From Streptomyces sp. NRRL WC-3618 (GTDB taxonomy: Bacteria; Actinomycetota; Actinomycetes; Streptomycetales; Streptomycetaceae), in NCBI RefSeq assembly GCF_001280005.1, contig NZ_LGDW01000281.1, forward strand, positions 5,107 to 69,106: a DNA stretch of 64,000 nt. The letters run 5' to 3'. This document shows positions 1 through 8,387 of this stretch, in pieces. Within the stretch, counting starts at the first letter, position 1; every line of letters begins with the position of its first letter. Below the pieces are notes generated by a model. The model had not been told where the DNA came from. It saw only the letters and a list, made by a program, of their open reading frames with translations, and ran no database searches. Position numbers and translations under genes: made by a program.

Positions 1-658
1 GATCTCCGCGCCGCCCGAGGTCAAGGCGAAGGTCCTGGCCGACTTCAAGCAGGGCGCCAAGGAATCCGCGATCGGCCGGCGCAAGCTGGTCCGCAACACG
101 ATGTTCGGCGCGCTGGCCCTGTTCCCGCTCTCCGGCGTCATGCTGCTGCGCGACCTCGGCCCGCTGCCCGGCACGAAGCTCCGCCACACCATGTGGTCCA
201 AGGGCAAGCAGCTCGTGAACATGAACACGAACGAGCCGCTGCGTCCCTCGGACATCGCGGTCGGTTCGCTCACCTTCGCCAAGCCCGAGGGCCTGGAGGA
301 GCACGACGAGGATTTCCAGACGCAGATCGCCAAGGCCGCCCTGATGATCGTCCGCATCCAGCCGGACAACATCAAGGACAAGCGCGAGCTCGACTGGTCC
401 TACCAGGGCATCGTGGCGTACTCGAAGATCTGCACCCACGTCGGTTGCCCGATCTCCCTGTACGAGCAGCAGACGCACCACGTGCTCTGCCCCTGCCACC
501 AGTCCACCTTCGACCTCTCCGACGGCGCCCGGGTGATCTTCGGCCCCGCCGGTCACGCCCTGCCGCAGCTGCGCATCGGCGTGAACGACGAGGGCTACCT
601 TGAGGCGCTCGGCGACTTCTCCGAGCCCGTCGGTCCTGCCTTCTGGGAGCGCGGATGA
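1..658 (+). CDS. qcrA: QcrA, Rieske iron-sulfur subunit of cytochrome bcc complex (5' partial)
   Basis: This is the C-terminal 218 residues of the Rieske subunit of the actinobacterial menaquinol-cytochrome c reductase, the membrane complex that passes electrons from menaquinol to cytochrome c and forms a supercomplex with the aa3 oxidase. The open frame enters from the window edge at base 2, so the N-terminus is missing. A hydrophobic segment (about bases 101-155) should be the last membrane helix. The 2Fe-2S ligands are clear: CTHVGC near base 430 and CPCH near base 490. The stop overlaps the qcrB start by four bases (ATGA), so the two genes are translationally coupled. qcrC should lie just upstream, outside the window. 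Confidence 0.96.
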   Translation, partial: ISAPPEVKAKVLADFKQGAKESAIGRRKLVRNTMFGALALFPLSGVMLLRDLGPLPGTKLRHTMWSKGKQLVNMNTNEPLRPSDIAVGSLTFAKPEGLEEHDEDFQTQIAKAALMIVRIQPDNIKDKRELDWSYQGIVAYSKICTHVGCPISLYEQQTHHVLCPCHQSTFDLSDGARVIFGPAGHALPQLRIGVNDEGYLEALGDFSEPVGPAFWERG

Positions 659-2295
659 GCACTACGCCAAACACAGACGCGCGTTCGTCGCGCGAGAAGG
701 CACCCGCCGGTGAGCGGGTCGCCGACTGGGCTGACGGCCGCCTGGGGATCTACTCCCTGGCCAAGGCCAACATGCGCAAGATCTTCCCCGACCACTGGTC
801 GTTCATGCTCGGCGAAGTCTGCATGTACAGCTTCATCATCATCATCCTCACGGGTGTGTATCTGACGCTGTTCTTCCACCCGTCGATGAACGAGGTGGAG
901 TACCACGGCAGCTACATCCCGCTGCAGGGCCAGCTGATGTCCGAGGCGTTCAACTCGACCATGCACATCTCCTTCGATGTGCGCGGTGGTCTGCTGATCC
1001 GGCAGATCCACCACTGGGCGGCGCTGATCTTCCTCGCCGGCATGTTCGTGCACATGATGCGCGTGTTCTTCACGGGTGCGTTCCGCAAGCCCCGCGAGGT
1101 CAACTGGCTGTTCGGGTTCCTGCTGTTCGTCCTGGGCATGTTCACCGGGTTCACCGGCTACTCGCTCCCGGACGACCTGCTCTCCGGCACCGGTGTGCGC
1201 TTCATGGAAGGCGCGGTCCTGTCCGTGCCGGTCGTGGGCACGTACCTGTCGTTCTTCCTGTTCGGCGGCGAGTTCCCCGGCGGCGACTTCGTGGCCCGGT
1301 TCTACTCGATCCACGTACTGCTGCTGCCGGGCATCATGCTCGGCCTGATGGTGGCGCACCTGATCCTGGTCTTCTACCACAAGCACACGCAGTTCGCGGG
1401 CCCCGGAAAGACGAACAACAACGTCGTCGGCATGCCGCTGCTGCCGGTCTACATGGCCAAGGCCGGAGGCTTCTTCTTCCTCGTCTTCGGTGTCATCGCG
1501 GTCATCGCGGCCATCGCCTCGATCAACCCGATCTGGACCATGGGCCCCTACCGGCCGGACCAGGTGTCGACCGGTGCGCAGCCCGACTGGTACATGGGCT
1601 TCTCCGAAGGCCTGATCCGTGTCATGCCGGGCTGGGAGATCAACCTCTGGGGCCACACGCTCATCCTGGGCGTGTTCATCCCGCTGATCATCTTCCCGCT
1701 GGTCCTGGTCGCGATCGCGGTCTACCCGTTCATCGAGTCCTGGGTCACGGGCGACAAGAACGAGCACCACATCCTGGACCGCCCGCGCAACGCGCCGACC
1801 CGTACGGCCTTCGGCGTCGCGTGGATCACCTGGTACATGGTGCTGCTGATCGGTGGTGGAAACGACCTCTGGGCCACGCACTTCCACCTGTCGATCAACG
1901 CGATCACCTGGTTCGTACGTGTCGCGTTCTTCGTCGCCCCGGTCCTCGCGTTCGTCGCCACCAAGCGGATCTGCCTCGGCCTCCAGCGCCGGGACAAGGA
2001 CAAGGTGCTGCACGGCCGCGAGTCCGGCATCATCAAGCGCCTGCCGCACGGTGAGTTCATCGAGGTGCACGAGCCGCTCAGCCAGGAGGCCCTGCACACC
2101 CTCACCGCGCACGAGCAGTACGTGCCGGCCGCGATCGGCGCGACGGTCGACGAGAACGGTGTCGAGCGCAAGGTGAAGGGCACGGAGAAGCTGCGCGCCA
2201 AGCTCAGCAAGTCCTACTACGGCGAGGACAGCCAGATCGCCAAGCCCACCGCCGAGGAGTACAAGGAGATCACGAGCGGCCACGGCCACCACTGA
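655..2295 (+). CDS. qcrB: QcrB, cytochrome b subunit of cytochrome bcc complex
   Basis: This 546-residue polytopic membrane protein is the di-heme cytochrome b of the bcc complex and carries the quinol oxidation and reduction sites. About eight to nine hydrophobic helices fill residues 45-440. Paired heme-ligand histidines lie in the helices around residues 120-140 and 220-240. The C-terminal 100 residues are hydrophilic, an extension typical of actinobacterial QcrB, and end in a His-rich GHGHH tail. The ATG at 655 overlaps the qcrA stop. A perfect 15-bp hairpin follows 25 bases after the stop, so the operon ends here and trpD is separately transcribed. Identification is by family-wide conservation and the qcrA neighbour. 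Confidence 0.97.
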   Translation: MSTTPNTDARSSREKAPAGERVADWADGRLGIYSLAKANMRKIFPDHWSFMLGEVCMYSFIIIILTGVYLTLFFHPSMNEVEYHGSYIPLQGQLMSEAFNSTMHISFDVRGGLLIRQIHHWAALIFLAGMFVHMMRVFFTGAFRKPREVNWLFGFLLFVLGMFTGFTGYSLPDDLLSGTGVRFMEGAVLSVPVVGTYLSFFLFGGEFPGGDFVARFYSIHVLLLPGIMLGLMVAHLILVFYHKHTQFAGPGKTNNNVVGMPLLPVYMAKAGGFFFLVFGVIAVIAAIASINPIWTMGPYRPDQVSTGAQPDWYMGFSEGLIRVMPGWEINLWGHTLILGVFIPLIIFPLVLVAIAVYPFIESWVTGDKNEHHILDRPRNAPTRTAFGVAWITWYMVLLIGGGNDLWATHFHLSINAITWFVRVAFFVAPVLAFVATKRICLGLQRRDKDKVLHGRESGIIKRLPHGEFIEVHEPLSQEALHTLTAHEQYVPAAIGATVDENGVERKVKGTEKLRAKLSKSYYGEDSQIAKPTAEEYKEITSGHGHH

Positions 2296-2320
2296 TCACC
2301 CCGCTTCGCCACACACGGCA

Positions 2321-2355
2321 GAAGGGCCCCGTCCGTACATCGGACGGGGCCCTTC
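2321..2355 (+). terminator. Hairpin terminator after qcrB
   Basis: A perfect 15-bp inverted repeat (2321-2335 and 2341-2355) has a 5-base loop TACAT and a GC-rich stem, without a long U tract, as is usual for Streptomyces terminators. It lies between the qcrB stop and the trpD ribosome binding site. Confidence 0.85.
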
Positions 2356-2415
2356 GTCATGGCCCCGGGCTGGATAGGGTGTGCCCATTCCCACCGACTG
2401 ATCCAGGAGCGGCAA

Positions 2416-3480
2416 ATGAGCGCTGTGAACCCCGCCGGAGGCGACACCGCGGCGGCCCGTTCCTGGCCACGCATGCTGAACGGCCTGCTCGACGGCCATG
2501 ACCTGAGCGCGGCCGACACCGCCTGGGCGATGAACCTGATCATGCGCGGCGAGGCGACGGACGCGCAGATCGCCGGCTTCGTGGTGGCGCTGCGGGCCAA
2601 GGGCGAGACCGTCGAGGAGATCTCCGGGTTCGTCGACGCCATGTACGAGCACGCCAACGTGATCGAGGTGCCGGGGCCGACCGTCGACATCGTCGGCACC
2701 GGCGGCGACGGCGCCAACACGGTGAACATCTCCACCATGTCGGCGATCGTGATCGCCGGCACGGGCGCCAAGGTCGTCAAGCACGGCAACCGGGCGGCCT
2801 CCTCGGCCTCCGGGGCGTCGGACGTGCTGGGGCAGCTCGGGGTCAATCTGGAGCTGACGCCGAAGCGGGTGGCCGAGGTGGCGGAGGAGGCCGGGATCAC
2901 CTTCTGCTTCGCCGCCAAGTTCCATCCGGCGATGCGTCATGTGGGCGCCGCGCGCGGCCAGTTGGGCATCCGGACCGTCTTCAACATCCTCGGGCCGCTG
3001 ACCAACCCGGCCAGGGTCAGGGCGCAGGCGGTCGGCGTGGCGCACCCTCGGATGGCGCCCATCATCGCCGGTGTCTTCGCCGAGCGCGGCAACTCGTCCC
3101 TGGTGTTCCGGGGCGACGACGGCCTCGACGAACTGACGATCACCGCCACGTCCCGGGTGTGGGTCGTCCGGGACGGCAAGGTGACGGAGGAGGCCTTCGA
3201 CCCGCGCGATGTCGGCATCGAACTGGTCCCGGTCCAGGCGCTGCGCGGCGGTGACGCCGCCTACAACGCGGCGGTCGCCCGGCGCCTGCTGGACGGCGAG
3301 ACAGGGCCCGTACGGGACGCGGTGCTGCTCAACTCGGCGGCGGCGCTGGTGGCGCTGGACCCGGGACCGGGCTCACTGGCCGAGCAGATCGGCGCCGGGA
3401 TGGCGAGAGCCGCCCAATCCATCGACTCCGGGGCGGCGAGGCGGACGCTGGAGCGGTGGGCGGCGGCCAGTAACGCCTAG
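2416..3480 (+). CDS. trpD: Anthranilate phosphoribosyltransferase
   Basis: TrpD (354 aa) transfers the phosphoribosyl group of PRPP to anthranilate, the second step of the tryptophan branch. The glycine-rich PRPP loop GTGGDG followed by NTVNIST, the KHGNRAASS anthranilate/PRPP motif, and [10 protein letters not shown] are all present. I chose the ATG at 2416 because AGGAG sits 7 bases upstream; the open frame runs further back to 2359, but that part overlaps the qcrB terminator. The gene stands alone, away from trpEG (29.6-31.5 kb), as expected for the scattered trp genes of Streptomyces. Confidence 0.95.
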   Translation: MSAVNPAGGDTAAARSWPRMLNGLLDGHDLSAADTAWAMNLIMRGEATDAQIAGFVVALRAKGETVEEISGFVDAMYEHANVIEVPGPTVDIVGTGGDGANTVNISTMSAIVIAGTGAKVVKHGNRAASSASGASDVLGQLGVNLELTPKRVAEVAEEAGITFCFAAKFHPAMRHVGAARGQLGIRTVFNILGPLTNPARVRAQAVGVAHPRMAPIIAGVFAERGNSSLVFRGDDGLDELTITATSRVWVVRDGKVTEEAFDPRDVGIELVPVQALRGGDAAYNAAVARRLLDGETGPVRDAVLLNSAAALVALDPGPGSLAEQIGAGMARAAQSIDSGAARRTLERWAAASNA

Positions 3481-3520
3481 CGTTTTTCTGGTGGTCGGCG
3501 TTCCGCGATCCGGACACGGG

Positions 3521-3550
3521 TTGCGGGACGCCGATCACCTCCGTTACGTT
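3521..3550 (+). promoter_or_regulatory. Candidate promoter for the SAM-IV leader
   Basis: TTGCGG (3521-3526) and TACGTT (3545-3550) are separated by 18 bases, just upstream of the riboswitch. The -35 falls inside an imperfect inverted repeat (about 3495-3536) that could also serve as the trpD terminator. This is inference from spacing and hexamers only. Confidence 0.45.
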
Positions 3551-3557
3551 CTGTACC

Positions 3558-3700
3558 AGGTCATGAGTGACAGTCATGAGGCCCCGGCCGACTGTCCGGC
3601 AACCCTCCGTCCGTGGCGGGGTGCCCCGGGATGAAGACCAGGTCGTAGGCAGCAAGGCTTACGGCAAGCGCGGACCCCTCTCGACATCAGGGGTCCTGGT
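3558..3700 (+). promoter_or_regulatory. SAM-IV riboswitch
   Basis: The leader RNA matches the SAM-IV aptamer of actinomycetes: GGTCATGAGTGACAG at the 5' side, the core GGCCCCGGCC...CCGGCAACCCTCC, then GGTGCCCCGGG, GACCAGGTC and the closing ACGGCAAGCGCGGACCC. SAM-IV binds S-adenosylmethionine and turns down sulfur and methionine genes. Its 3' edge (GGACCCCT, 3672-3679) can pair with AGGGGTCC (3689-3696), a plausible expression platform. The regulated gene is the class V aminotransferase that follows. The remainder of this 386-base intergenic stretch holds a putative promoter, a very short leader ORF and a pyrimidine-rich run. Confidence 0.85.
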
Positions 3701-3718
3701 CGTTCGAGGGAGTCTTCC

Positions 3719-3739
3719 GTGAGCAAGCGAATGCGATAG
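3719..3739 (+). CDS. Putative 6-residue leader ORF
   Basis: A GTG start follows GAGGGAG at a usable spacing and encodes VSKRMR before TAG. It lies between the SAM-IV aptamer and the aminotransferase gene. It may be a regulatory leader whose translation couples to the expression platform, but a chance ORF of this size is quite possible. Confidence 0.3.
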   Translation: MSKRMR

Positions 3740-3866
3740 GGCTGCCGAGCCCCGCCTCCGCGCACCCTTTTCACCTTTTTCCTGTGCTGAGCCATGCCTC
3801 TGAGTCACGTCTCTGAGCCATGTCCGCTCGCACAGCGATTCCTCTTGCCTCTCACGGGAGTTCGCC

Positions 3867-5240
3867 ATGTCTGTCTCCACCGTTGCCGCCGACCAGGCTG
3901 TCCACTGCGACATTTCGGAGCCGCTGCCCGTTCTGGGCCGCGATGTCACCGTCCCGCTCGTCACCGGCGGCGAAGTCACCTACGCCGCGCTCGACTACGC
4001 CGCCAGCGCCCCCGCGCTTCAGCGGGTCTGGGACGACGTGGCCGCGTACGCGCCCTACTACGGCAGCGTGCACCGGGGTGCCGGCTACCTCTCCCAGCTG
4101 TCGACGGACCTCTTCGAGAACGCCCGCAGGACGGTCACCGAGTTCCTGGACTGCCGCGCCGACGACCAGCTGATCTTCACCCGGTCCACCACCGACTCCC
4201 TCAACCTGCTCGCCGCCGCCCTCCCCGACGGCTGCCAGGTCTTCGTCTTCGAGACCGAGCACCACGCCTCCCTGCTGCCCTGGCAGCACGCCCAGGTCAC
4301 CTACCTCGACGCCCCGCGCACCCCGCAGCAGGCCGTCGCCACCCTGCGGGAGGCTCTCGCCGCCCGAGACCCCCAGGGCCCGGCCCTCGTCTGCGTCACC
4401 GGCGCCTCCAACGTCACCGGCGAGCTGTGGCCCGTACGGGAGCTGGCCGCCGCCGCCCACGCGCACGGTGCCCGGATCGTCCTGGACGCCGCCCAACTCG
4501 CCCCGCACCACCCCGTCTCCGTGCGGGACCTCGACGTCGACTGGGTCGCCTTCTCCGGCCACAAGCTGTACGCGCCCTTCGGCTCCGGCGTCCTGGCCGG
4601 CCGCGCCGACTGGCTGCGCGCCGCCGACCCGTACCTCGCCGGTGGGGGCGCCAGCCGCAAGGTCACGCGGCGCGCGGACGGGGGTGTGGACGTGGAGTGG
4701 CACGACAGCGCCGCCCGGCACGAGGCGGGCTCGCCGAACGTCATCGGTGCCTACTCGATCGCGGCCGCCTGCAAGGCCCTCACGGAGGCCGGGTTCGAGT
4801 CGCTGGTGGCCCGGGAGCGGTACCTGATCGACACCGTGCGGGCGGGGCTCGCGGAGGTGCCCGAGGTCAGGGTGCTCTCGCTGTTCGGCGACGACGCTCC
4901 GCGCGTCGGCGTCATCTCGTTCGTCGTCGAGGGCTGGAACAGCTCGCACTTCGCCGCGGCGTTGTCCGCGGAGTACGGGATCGGGGTGCGGGACGGGTTG
5001 TTCTGCGCGCATCCGCTGGTGCGGACGTTGCTGGGCAGTGACCCGCGGACTCAGGGGGAGTGTGGCGCCCCTGAGGCCGCGCCCGGAGAGAAGTCGCTCA
5101 ACGCGATTCGGGTGAGTTTTGGGGCGGGGACGCCTGAGGAGCATGTGGAGCGGTTCGTGGGGGCGGTGAAGGAGCTCGTGCGGGAGGGGGCTCGGTGGGA
5201 GTACCGGGCCGAGGACGGGCGCTGCGTGCCGGCGGTTTGA
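3867..5240 (+). CDS. Class V aminotransferase / cysteine desulfurase-like PLP enzyme
   Basis: This 457-residue PLP enzyme belongs to the class V aminotransferase (NifS/SufS-like) fold. The PLP lysine lies in FSGHKLYAPFGSGVL (about residue 233). The upstream motifs STTDSLN, ETEHHASLLPW, VTGASNVTGE and DAAQLAPH match the family's cofactor-binding segments. The ATG at 3867 is preceded by GGGAG. Control by a SAM-IV riboswitch places it in sulfur or methionine metabolism, but the true substrate is unknown. I see no conserved active-site cysteine loop that would prove desulfurase activity. No other sulfur gene is adjacent. Confidence 0.85.
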   Translation: MSVSTVAADQAVHCDISEPLPVLGRDVTVPLVTGGEVTYAALDYAASAPALQRVWDDVAAYAPYYGSVHRGAGYLSQLSTDLFENARRTVTEFLDCRADDQLIFTRSTTDSLNLLAAALPDGCQVFVFETEHHASLLPWQHAQVTYLDAPRTPQQAVATLREALAARDPQGPALVCVTGASNVTGELWPVRELAAAAHAHGARIVLDAAQLAPHHPVSVRDLDVDWVAFSGHKLYAPFGSGVLAGRADWLRAADPYLAGGGASRKVTRRADGGVDVEWHDSAARHEAGSPNVIGAYSIAAACKALTEAGFESLVARERYLIDTVRAGLAEVPEVRVLSLFGDDAPRVGVISFVVEGWNSSHFAAALSAEYGIGVRDGLFCAHPLVRTLLGSDPRTQGECGAPEAAPGEKSLNAIRVSFGAGTPEEHVERFVGAVKELVREGARWEYRAEDGRCVPAV

Positions 5241-5263
5241 ATCGCCCCCGCCGCCCCTTCCCG

Positions 5264-5340
5264 TCCCGCCCCTGGGGGCGCTGCCCCCAGACCCCCGTCC
5301 GCGCCGAAAGCGCTCGTTCTCAAACGCCGGACGGGCTACA
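5264..5340. repeat. Dispersed intergenic repeat (GGGGGCGCTGCCCCC / TCAAACGCCGG type)
   Basis: This GC-rich element contains a GGGGGCG...GCCCCC hairpin followed by TCAAACGCCGGACGGGCT. The same two modules recur at 19.8-19.95 kb. Elements like these are common between Streptomyces genes and here may terminate transcription from both sides of a convergent pair. Confidence 0.6.
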
Positions 5341-5343
5341 GCC

Positions 5344-5625
5344 TCAGCTGTCCAGGCCCAGTGCGAACGCCGCCTCCAAGTCGTGCTGGGAGTATGTTCG
5401 GAACGCCACGTGGGTGTCTGTTCCCTCTACGCCCGGGATCTTGCTGATGCTGCCGGGGATGATCTCCGCCAGGTCCTCGTGGGCCTTGACGCGGACCATC
5501 GCGATCAGGTCGTACGTACCGGTGACCGAGAAGACCTCGCTCACGCTGTCCAGTGCGGCGATCGACTCCGCGATCTCGGGGATCCGGTCCACGCTGGTCT
5601 TGATGAGCACGATCGCGGTGATCAC
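5344..5625 (-). CDS. Lrp/AsnC-type ligand-binding (RAM) domain protein
   Basis: This 93-residue protein is a free-standing RAM domain, the effector-binding half of Lrp/AsnC regulators, with no DNA-binding helix-turn-helix. The hallmarks are VSEVFSVTGTYDLIAMVRV, which fits the beta-alpha-beta-beta-alpha-beta fold, and the Gly-rich GTYDL turn. Start is GTG at 5625, overlapping the rhomboid stop by four bases (GTGA), so it is translated from the rhomboid mRNA. Stand-alone RAM proteins form amino-acid-sensing rings; the ligand here is unknown. Confidence 0.85.
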   Translation of the reverse strand: MITAIVLIKTSVDRIPEIAESIAALDSVSEVFSVTGTYDLIAMVRVKAHEDLAEIIPGSISKIPGVEGTDTHVAFRTYSQHDLEAAFALGLDS

Positions 5626-6365
5626 GGCTGGTTCTCTCCCTCGGTGGCCGTCGCTGGGGCGGACCTCACTCTAGTGGTACGCCGATGACGCACCCACGCG
5701 TAGACGAAGCCCAGCCCGAAGCCCACCACGTGCGCCAGATACGCCACCCCGGGCCCGGAGGACGCCCGGCCCGCCGCCACCCACTGGAGGGAGGCCCAGA
5801 ACGGCAGGGTCAGCCAGGCCGGGAAGCGCAGCGGGAGGAAGAACAGGAACGGGAAGATGCTTGTGACGCGGGCGCCGGGGAAGAGGTACAAAAACGCGCC
5901 CAGGATCGCAGAGATCGCGCCGGACGCCCCCACCAGCGTCTGCTGCGAGCCGGCGTTGGCGGCGGCGTACCCCAGCAGGGCCAGACAGCCGCAGCCCAGG
6001 TAGAAGAGGGCGAACTCCAGGTGGCCGAGGCGTTCCTCGGTCATCGCGCCGAAGACGTAGAGGAAGAGCATGTTGCCCAGCAGGTGGACCCAGCTGCCGT
6101 GCACGAACAGTGCCGTGGCGGGGGTGAGCGTGGCCCGCGGGGCGCCCGTGAAGAGGTCGGCGGGGACCACGCCCCAGCGGCGGAAGTAGGCGCGCTGGGC
6201 GGCGAGCAGGGCGTCGCCGGTGCCGTATCCGGGGTTGAGGCCCGAGGCGGGGCCGATGACGAAGAGCAGACAGCAGACGGCGATCAGCCCGTACGTCACC
6301 GGCGCCGACTGGGCGCGGACCGATCTGTGGACTGCCGTACGCCAATTCTCGAACTCGCCGATCAT
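5622..6365 (-). CDS. Rhomboid family intramembrane serine protease
   Basis: This 247-residue protein has six or more hydrophobic segments. It carries the catalytic pair of the rhomboid family: the serine in VGASGAIS (GxSG) and a histidine in the last helix, YLAHVVGFGLG. The oxyanion/structural HGSWVHLLGNMLFL motif is also present. Rhomboids cleave transmembrane substrates within the bilayer. I chose the ATG at 6365; a GTG three codons upstream would add only a few residues. It is cotranscribed with the RAM-domain gene. Confidence 0.9.
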   Translation of the reverse strand: MIGEFENWRTAVHRSVRAQSAPVTYGLIAVCCLLFVIGPASGLNPGYGTGDALLAAQRAYFRRWGVVPADLFTGAPRATLTPATALFVHGSWVHLLGNMLFLYVFGAMTEERLGHLEFALFYLGCGCLALLGYAAANAGSQQTLVGASGAISAILGAFLYLFPGARVTSIFPFLFFLPLRFPAWLTLPFWASLQWVAAGRASSGPGVAYLAHVVGFGLGFVYAWVRHRRTTRVRSAPATATEGENQP

Positions 6366-6524
6366 GGACACAGAGCATGACGTAACGGGACCGAACAGTG
6401 CAGACCGCCTCGCCGCTGTGGACGGACAGGCGGTGGGTACCCACCAGGCCTTAGGGTTACGAGCCACACGCTCCAGGGAAACTGGCGCAGCACGGATACT
6501 AGAAGGAAAGCGAACATATCCACG

Positions 6525-6764
6525 ATGACGGTTCCTCTGCCTACCGACACGACTCGGTGGCGCTGTGCTCTGTGCGGCAACCTCACGCGGTTCGACGTGA
6601 CGCGCTCCTCGAAGGTCGTCGAGTACGTGCACCTCGATCTCGCCGGAGAACCGAAGGTGGAGGACCGCGAGGTGGTCAGTGAGACCATCGAGTCGGTGCG
6701 CTGCCGTTGGTGCAACGCCGTGGATCAGGTGGAACTCGTGGACAGGCCGGGCGCCGGCTCCTGA
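6525..6764 (+). CDS. Small protein with two CxxC motifs
   Basis: This 79-residue hypothetical protein has two CxxC pairs, CALC near residue 14 and CRWC near residue 60, separated by about 45 residues, a pattern that suggests a zinc ribbon or rubredoxin-like knuckle. The tail is short and acidic/basic mixed. The ATG follows a weak purine stretch. It lies between the divergent rhomboid gene and the NYN-domain gene; no function can be assigned. Codon use is typical of the host. Confidence 0.75.
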   Translation: MTVPLPTDTTRWRCALCGNLTRFDVTRSSKVVEYVHLDLAGEPKVEDREVVSETIESVRCRWCNAVDQVELVDRPGAGS

Positions 6765-6806
6765 CAGGAGCGGGCCCCGCACCGGAATCGGTTGGGGTGA
6801 CGGATA

Positions 6807-8153
6807 GTGGAGACCACAGGCGGGGGGCCGGGCGACGGCGCCGCCGAGGTGCTCGACCGCCCGCTGCCCGACAGCGTGCGCAGACGCGTCGTACAGATCG
6901 TCTCCGACGGGTTCGGCGGGCTCACCGTCGCCGAACTGCCCGCCCAGTTGCGGCAGTACGCGCGGTTCGCGCCCAACCGGCGGGCCAAGTTCGCCGGGAA
7001 CGCGATGGCCGCCGCGCTGGAGAGCGACACCCTGTTCCGGCAGCGCATCGGGGAGAAGCTGAGGGAGACCCAGCCGGAGCTGGCGGGTGCTCTCGACGCC
7101 GGTTCGCCGCCCCCGGCCGCCGATCCGCTGGACGTGGCCGCCGCGGCCTATGTGCTGCGGCCCACGGGCTGGGTGAAGCTCGTCACCGCGGCCGGCGAGG
7201 AGGCGCAGCGCGCCGACGCCGAGCGCGCCGACGACGAGAGCCGGGCCGAACTGGAGCGGCTGCGCGAGGAACTGGCCACCGCCCGCGATCACACCCGTAC
7301 CGAGACCGAACGGCTGCGTACGGAGCTGGAGTCGGCGAGGAAGGAAGCCGAGTCGCTGCACCGCAAGCTGCGCGCGGCACTCAGTGACGTCAAGCGGGGC
7401 GAGGCGGCCCTGCGCAAGGTGCACGCCGAGATGGAGGGCCTGCGCACCGAGGGGCACACCCAGGTCTCCGCGGCCGAGAGCGAGTCGCGGCGGCTCAAGG
7501 GGCGGCTGAGCGAGGTCGAGACCGCGCTGGAGGCCAGCAGGCGAGCCGCCCGGGAGGGGCGCAGCGTCGAGGACATGCGCGTACGGCTGCTCCTCGACAC
7601 CGTGCTCGACGCGGCCCAGGGGCTGCGGCGCGAACTGGCGCTGCCACCGGTGTCCGTGCGGCCGGCCGAGACCGTGGAAGCGGTCGAACCGGGACGTATG
7701 ACACCGAAAGACATCGCCACGCGCGCTTTGTCCGAGAACGACCCCGCCATCCTCGATCAGCTGCTCGCGCTGCCGCAGGCGCATCTGGTCGTCGACGGCT
7801 ACAACGTGACCAAGACCGGGTATCCCCAGATGCCTCTGGAGAAGCAGCGGTTGAGGCTGCTGGGCCAGCTCTCGCAGCTTGCCGCCCAGACCGGCGCCGA
7901 GGTGACCTGCGTCTTCGACGGGGCCGAGCTGGCCGCTCCGGTGCTGCTGGCGCCGCCGCGCGGGGTGCGGGTCCTGTTCTCCAAGGCGGGGGTCACCGCC
8001 GACGAGTTGATCCGTCAGCTGGTGCGCGCGGAGCCGCCCGGCAGGCCGGTCATCGTCGTGTCGACGGACCGCGAGGTGGCCGACGGGATCGCCAAGGCGG
8101 GGGCCCGGCCGGTGGCTTCGGTGGTGCTGCTGAAGCGGTTCTCGCGCGGCTGA
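6807..8153 (+). CDS. NYN (YacP-like) domain protein with coiled coil
   Basis: This 448-residue protein has a helical N-terminal region (1-115), a long coiled coil rich in Glu, Arg and Ala (about 130-255), and a C-terminal NYN/YacP nuclease-type domain (about 325-448). The domain begins LVVDGYNVTKTGYP and keeps the acidic residues of the PIN-like fold (VDGYN, FDGAE, STDREVADG). YacP-type NYN domains are found in ribonucleases acting on rRNA or mRNA. The start is GTG at 6807. The gene is followed by a 234-base spacer that carries the promoter of the NlpC/P60 gene. Confidence 0.85.
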   Translation: METTGGGPGDGAAEVLDRPLPDSVRRRVVQIVSDGFGGLTVAELPAQLRQYARFAPNRRAKFAGNAMAAALESDTLFRQRIGEKLRETQPELAGALDAGSPPPAADPLDVAAAAYVLRPTGWVKLVTAAGEEAQRADAERADDESRAELERLREELATARDHTRTETERLRTELESARKEAESLHRKLRAALSDVKRGEAALRKVHAEMEGLRTEGHTQVSAAESESRRLKGRLSEVETALEASRRAAREGRSVEDMRVRLLLDTVLDAAQGLRRELALPPVSVRPAETVEAVEPGRMTPKDIATRALSENDPAILDQLLALPQAHLVVDGYNVTKTGYPQMPLEKQRLRLLGQLSQLAAQTGAEVTCVFDGAELAAPVLLAPPRGVRVLFSKAGVTADELIRQLVRAEPPGRPVIVVSTDREVADGIAKAGARPVASVVLLKRFSRG

Positions 8154-8287
8154 CAACATCTGGGCGTAATGGTCGAATTGATGGAACTGCGCGGAATTGT
8201 TACGCAACGTAGCGTCAACCGAGCATCGCTGTATGTGTGTTGTATGTAAAAAATGCGGTGAGTGACAAACATTTTTCATGCCAGGAT

Positions 8288-8317
8288 TTGAACTGATCAC
8301 AGGAAGGTCACTAGGGT
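8288..8317 (+). promoter_or_regulatory. Candidate housekeeping promoter of the first NlpC/P60 gene
   Basis: TTGAAC (8288-8293) and TAGGGT (8312-8317) are 18 bases apart and lie 70 bases upstream of the GTG start. A little upstream, AAAAAATG and CATTTTT form an interrupted inverted repeat in an unusually AT-rich patch (about 8245-8280), which may be an operator or UP-like element. Confidence 0.5.
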
Positions 8318-8387
8318 CATGCCTCGAACCTCCGCTCGGGTGATCACTCAATGGGAGTGACGGCGGGAGAAGAAGGAGTTCGCCTCC

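Noticed and set aside
595..2292. Long antisense open frame over qcrB
   Set aside because: It exists because of high GC3 on the opposite strand, has an extreme Asp/Arg/Val composition and overlaps a certain gene.
3794..3860. Leader-peptide-like RHVCLHRC sequence before the aminotransferase
   Set aside because: It resembles RHVDLxR cysteine leader peptides only partly, runs into the next gene without a stop, and has no ribosome site.
8160..8387. c-di-AMP (ydaO) riboswitch before the NlpC/P60 gene
   Set aside because: Such elements precede wall hydrolase genes in Streptomyces, but the conserved core sequences are absent here.
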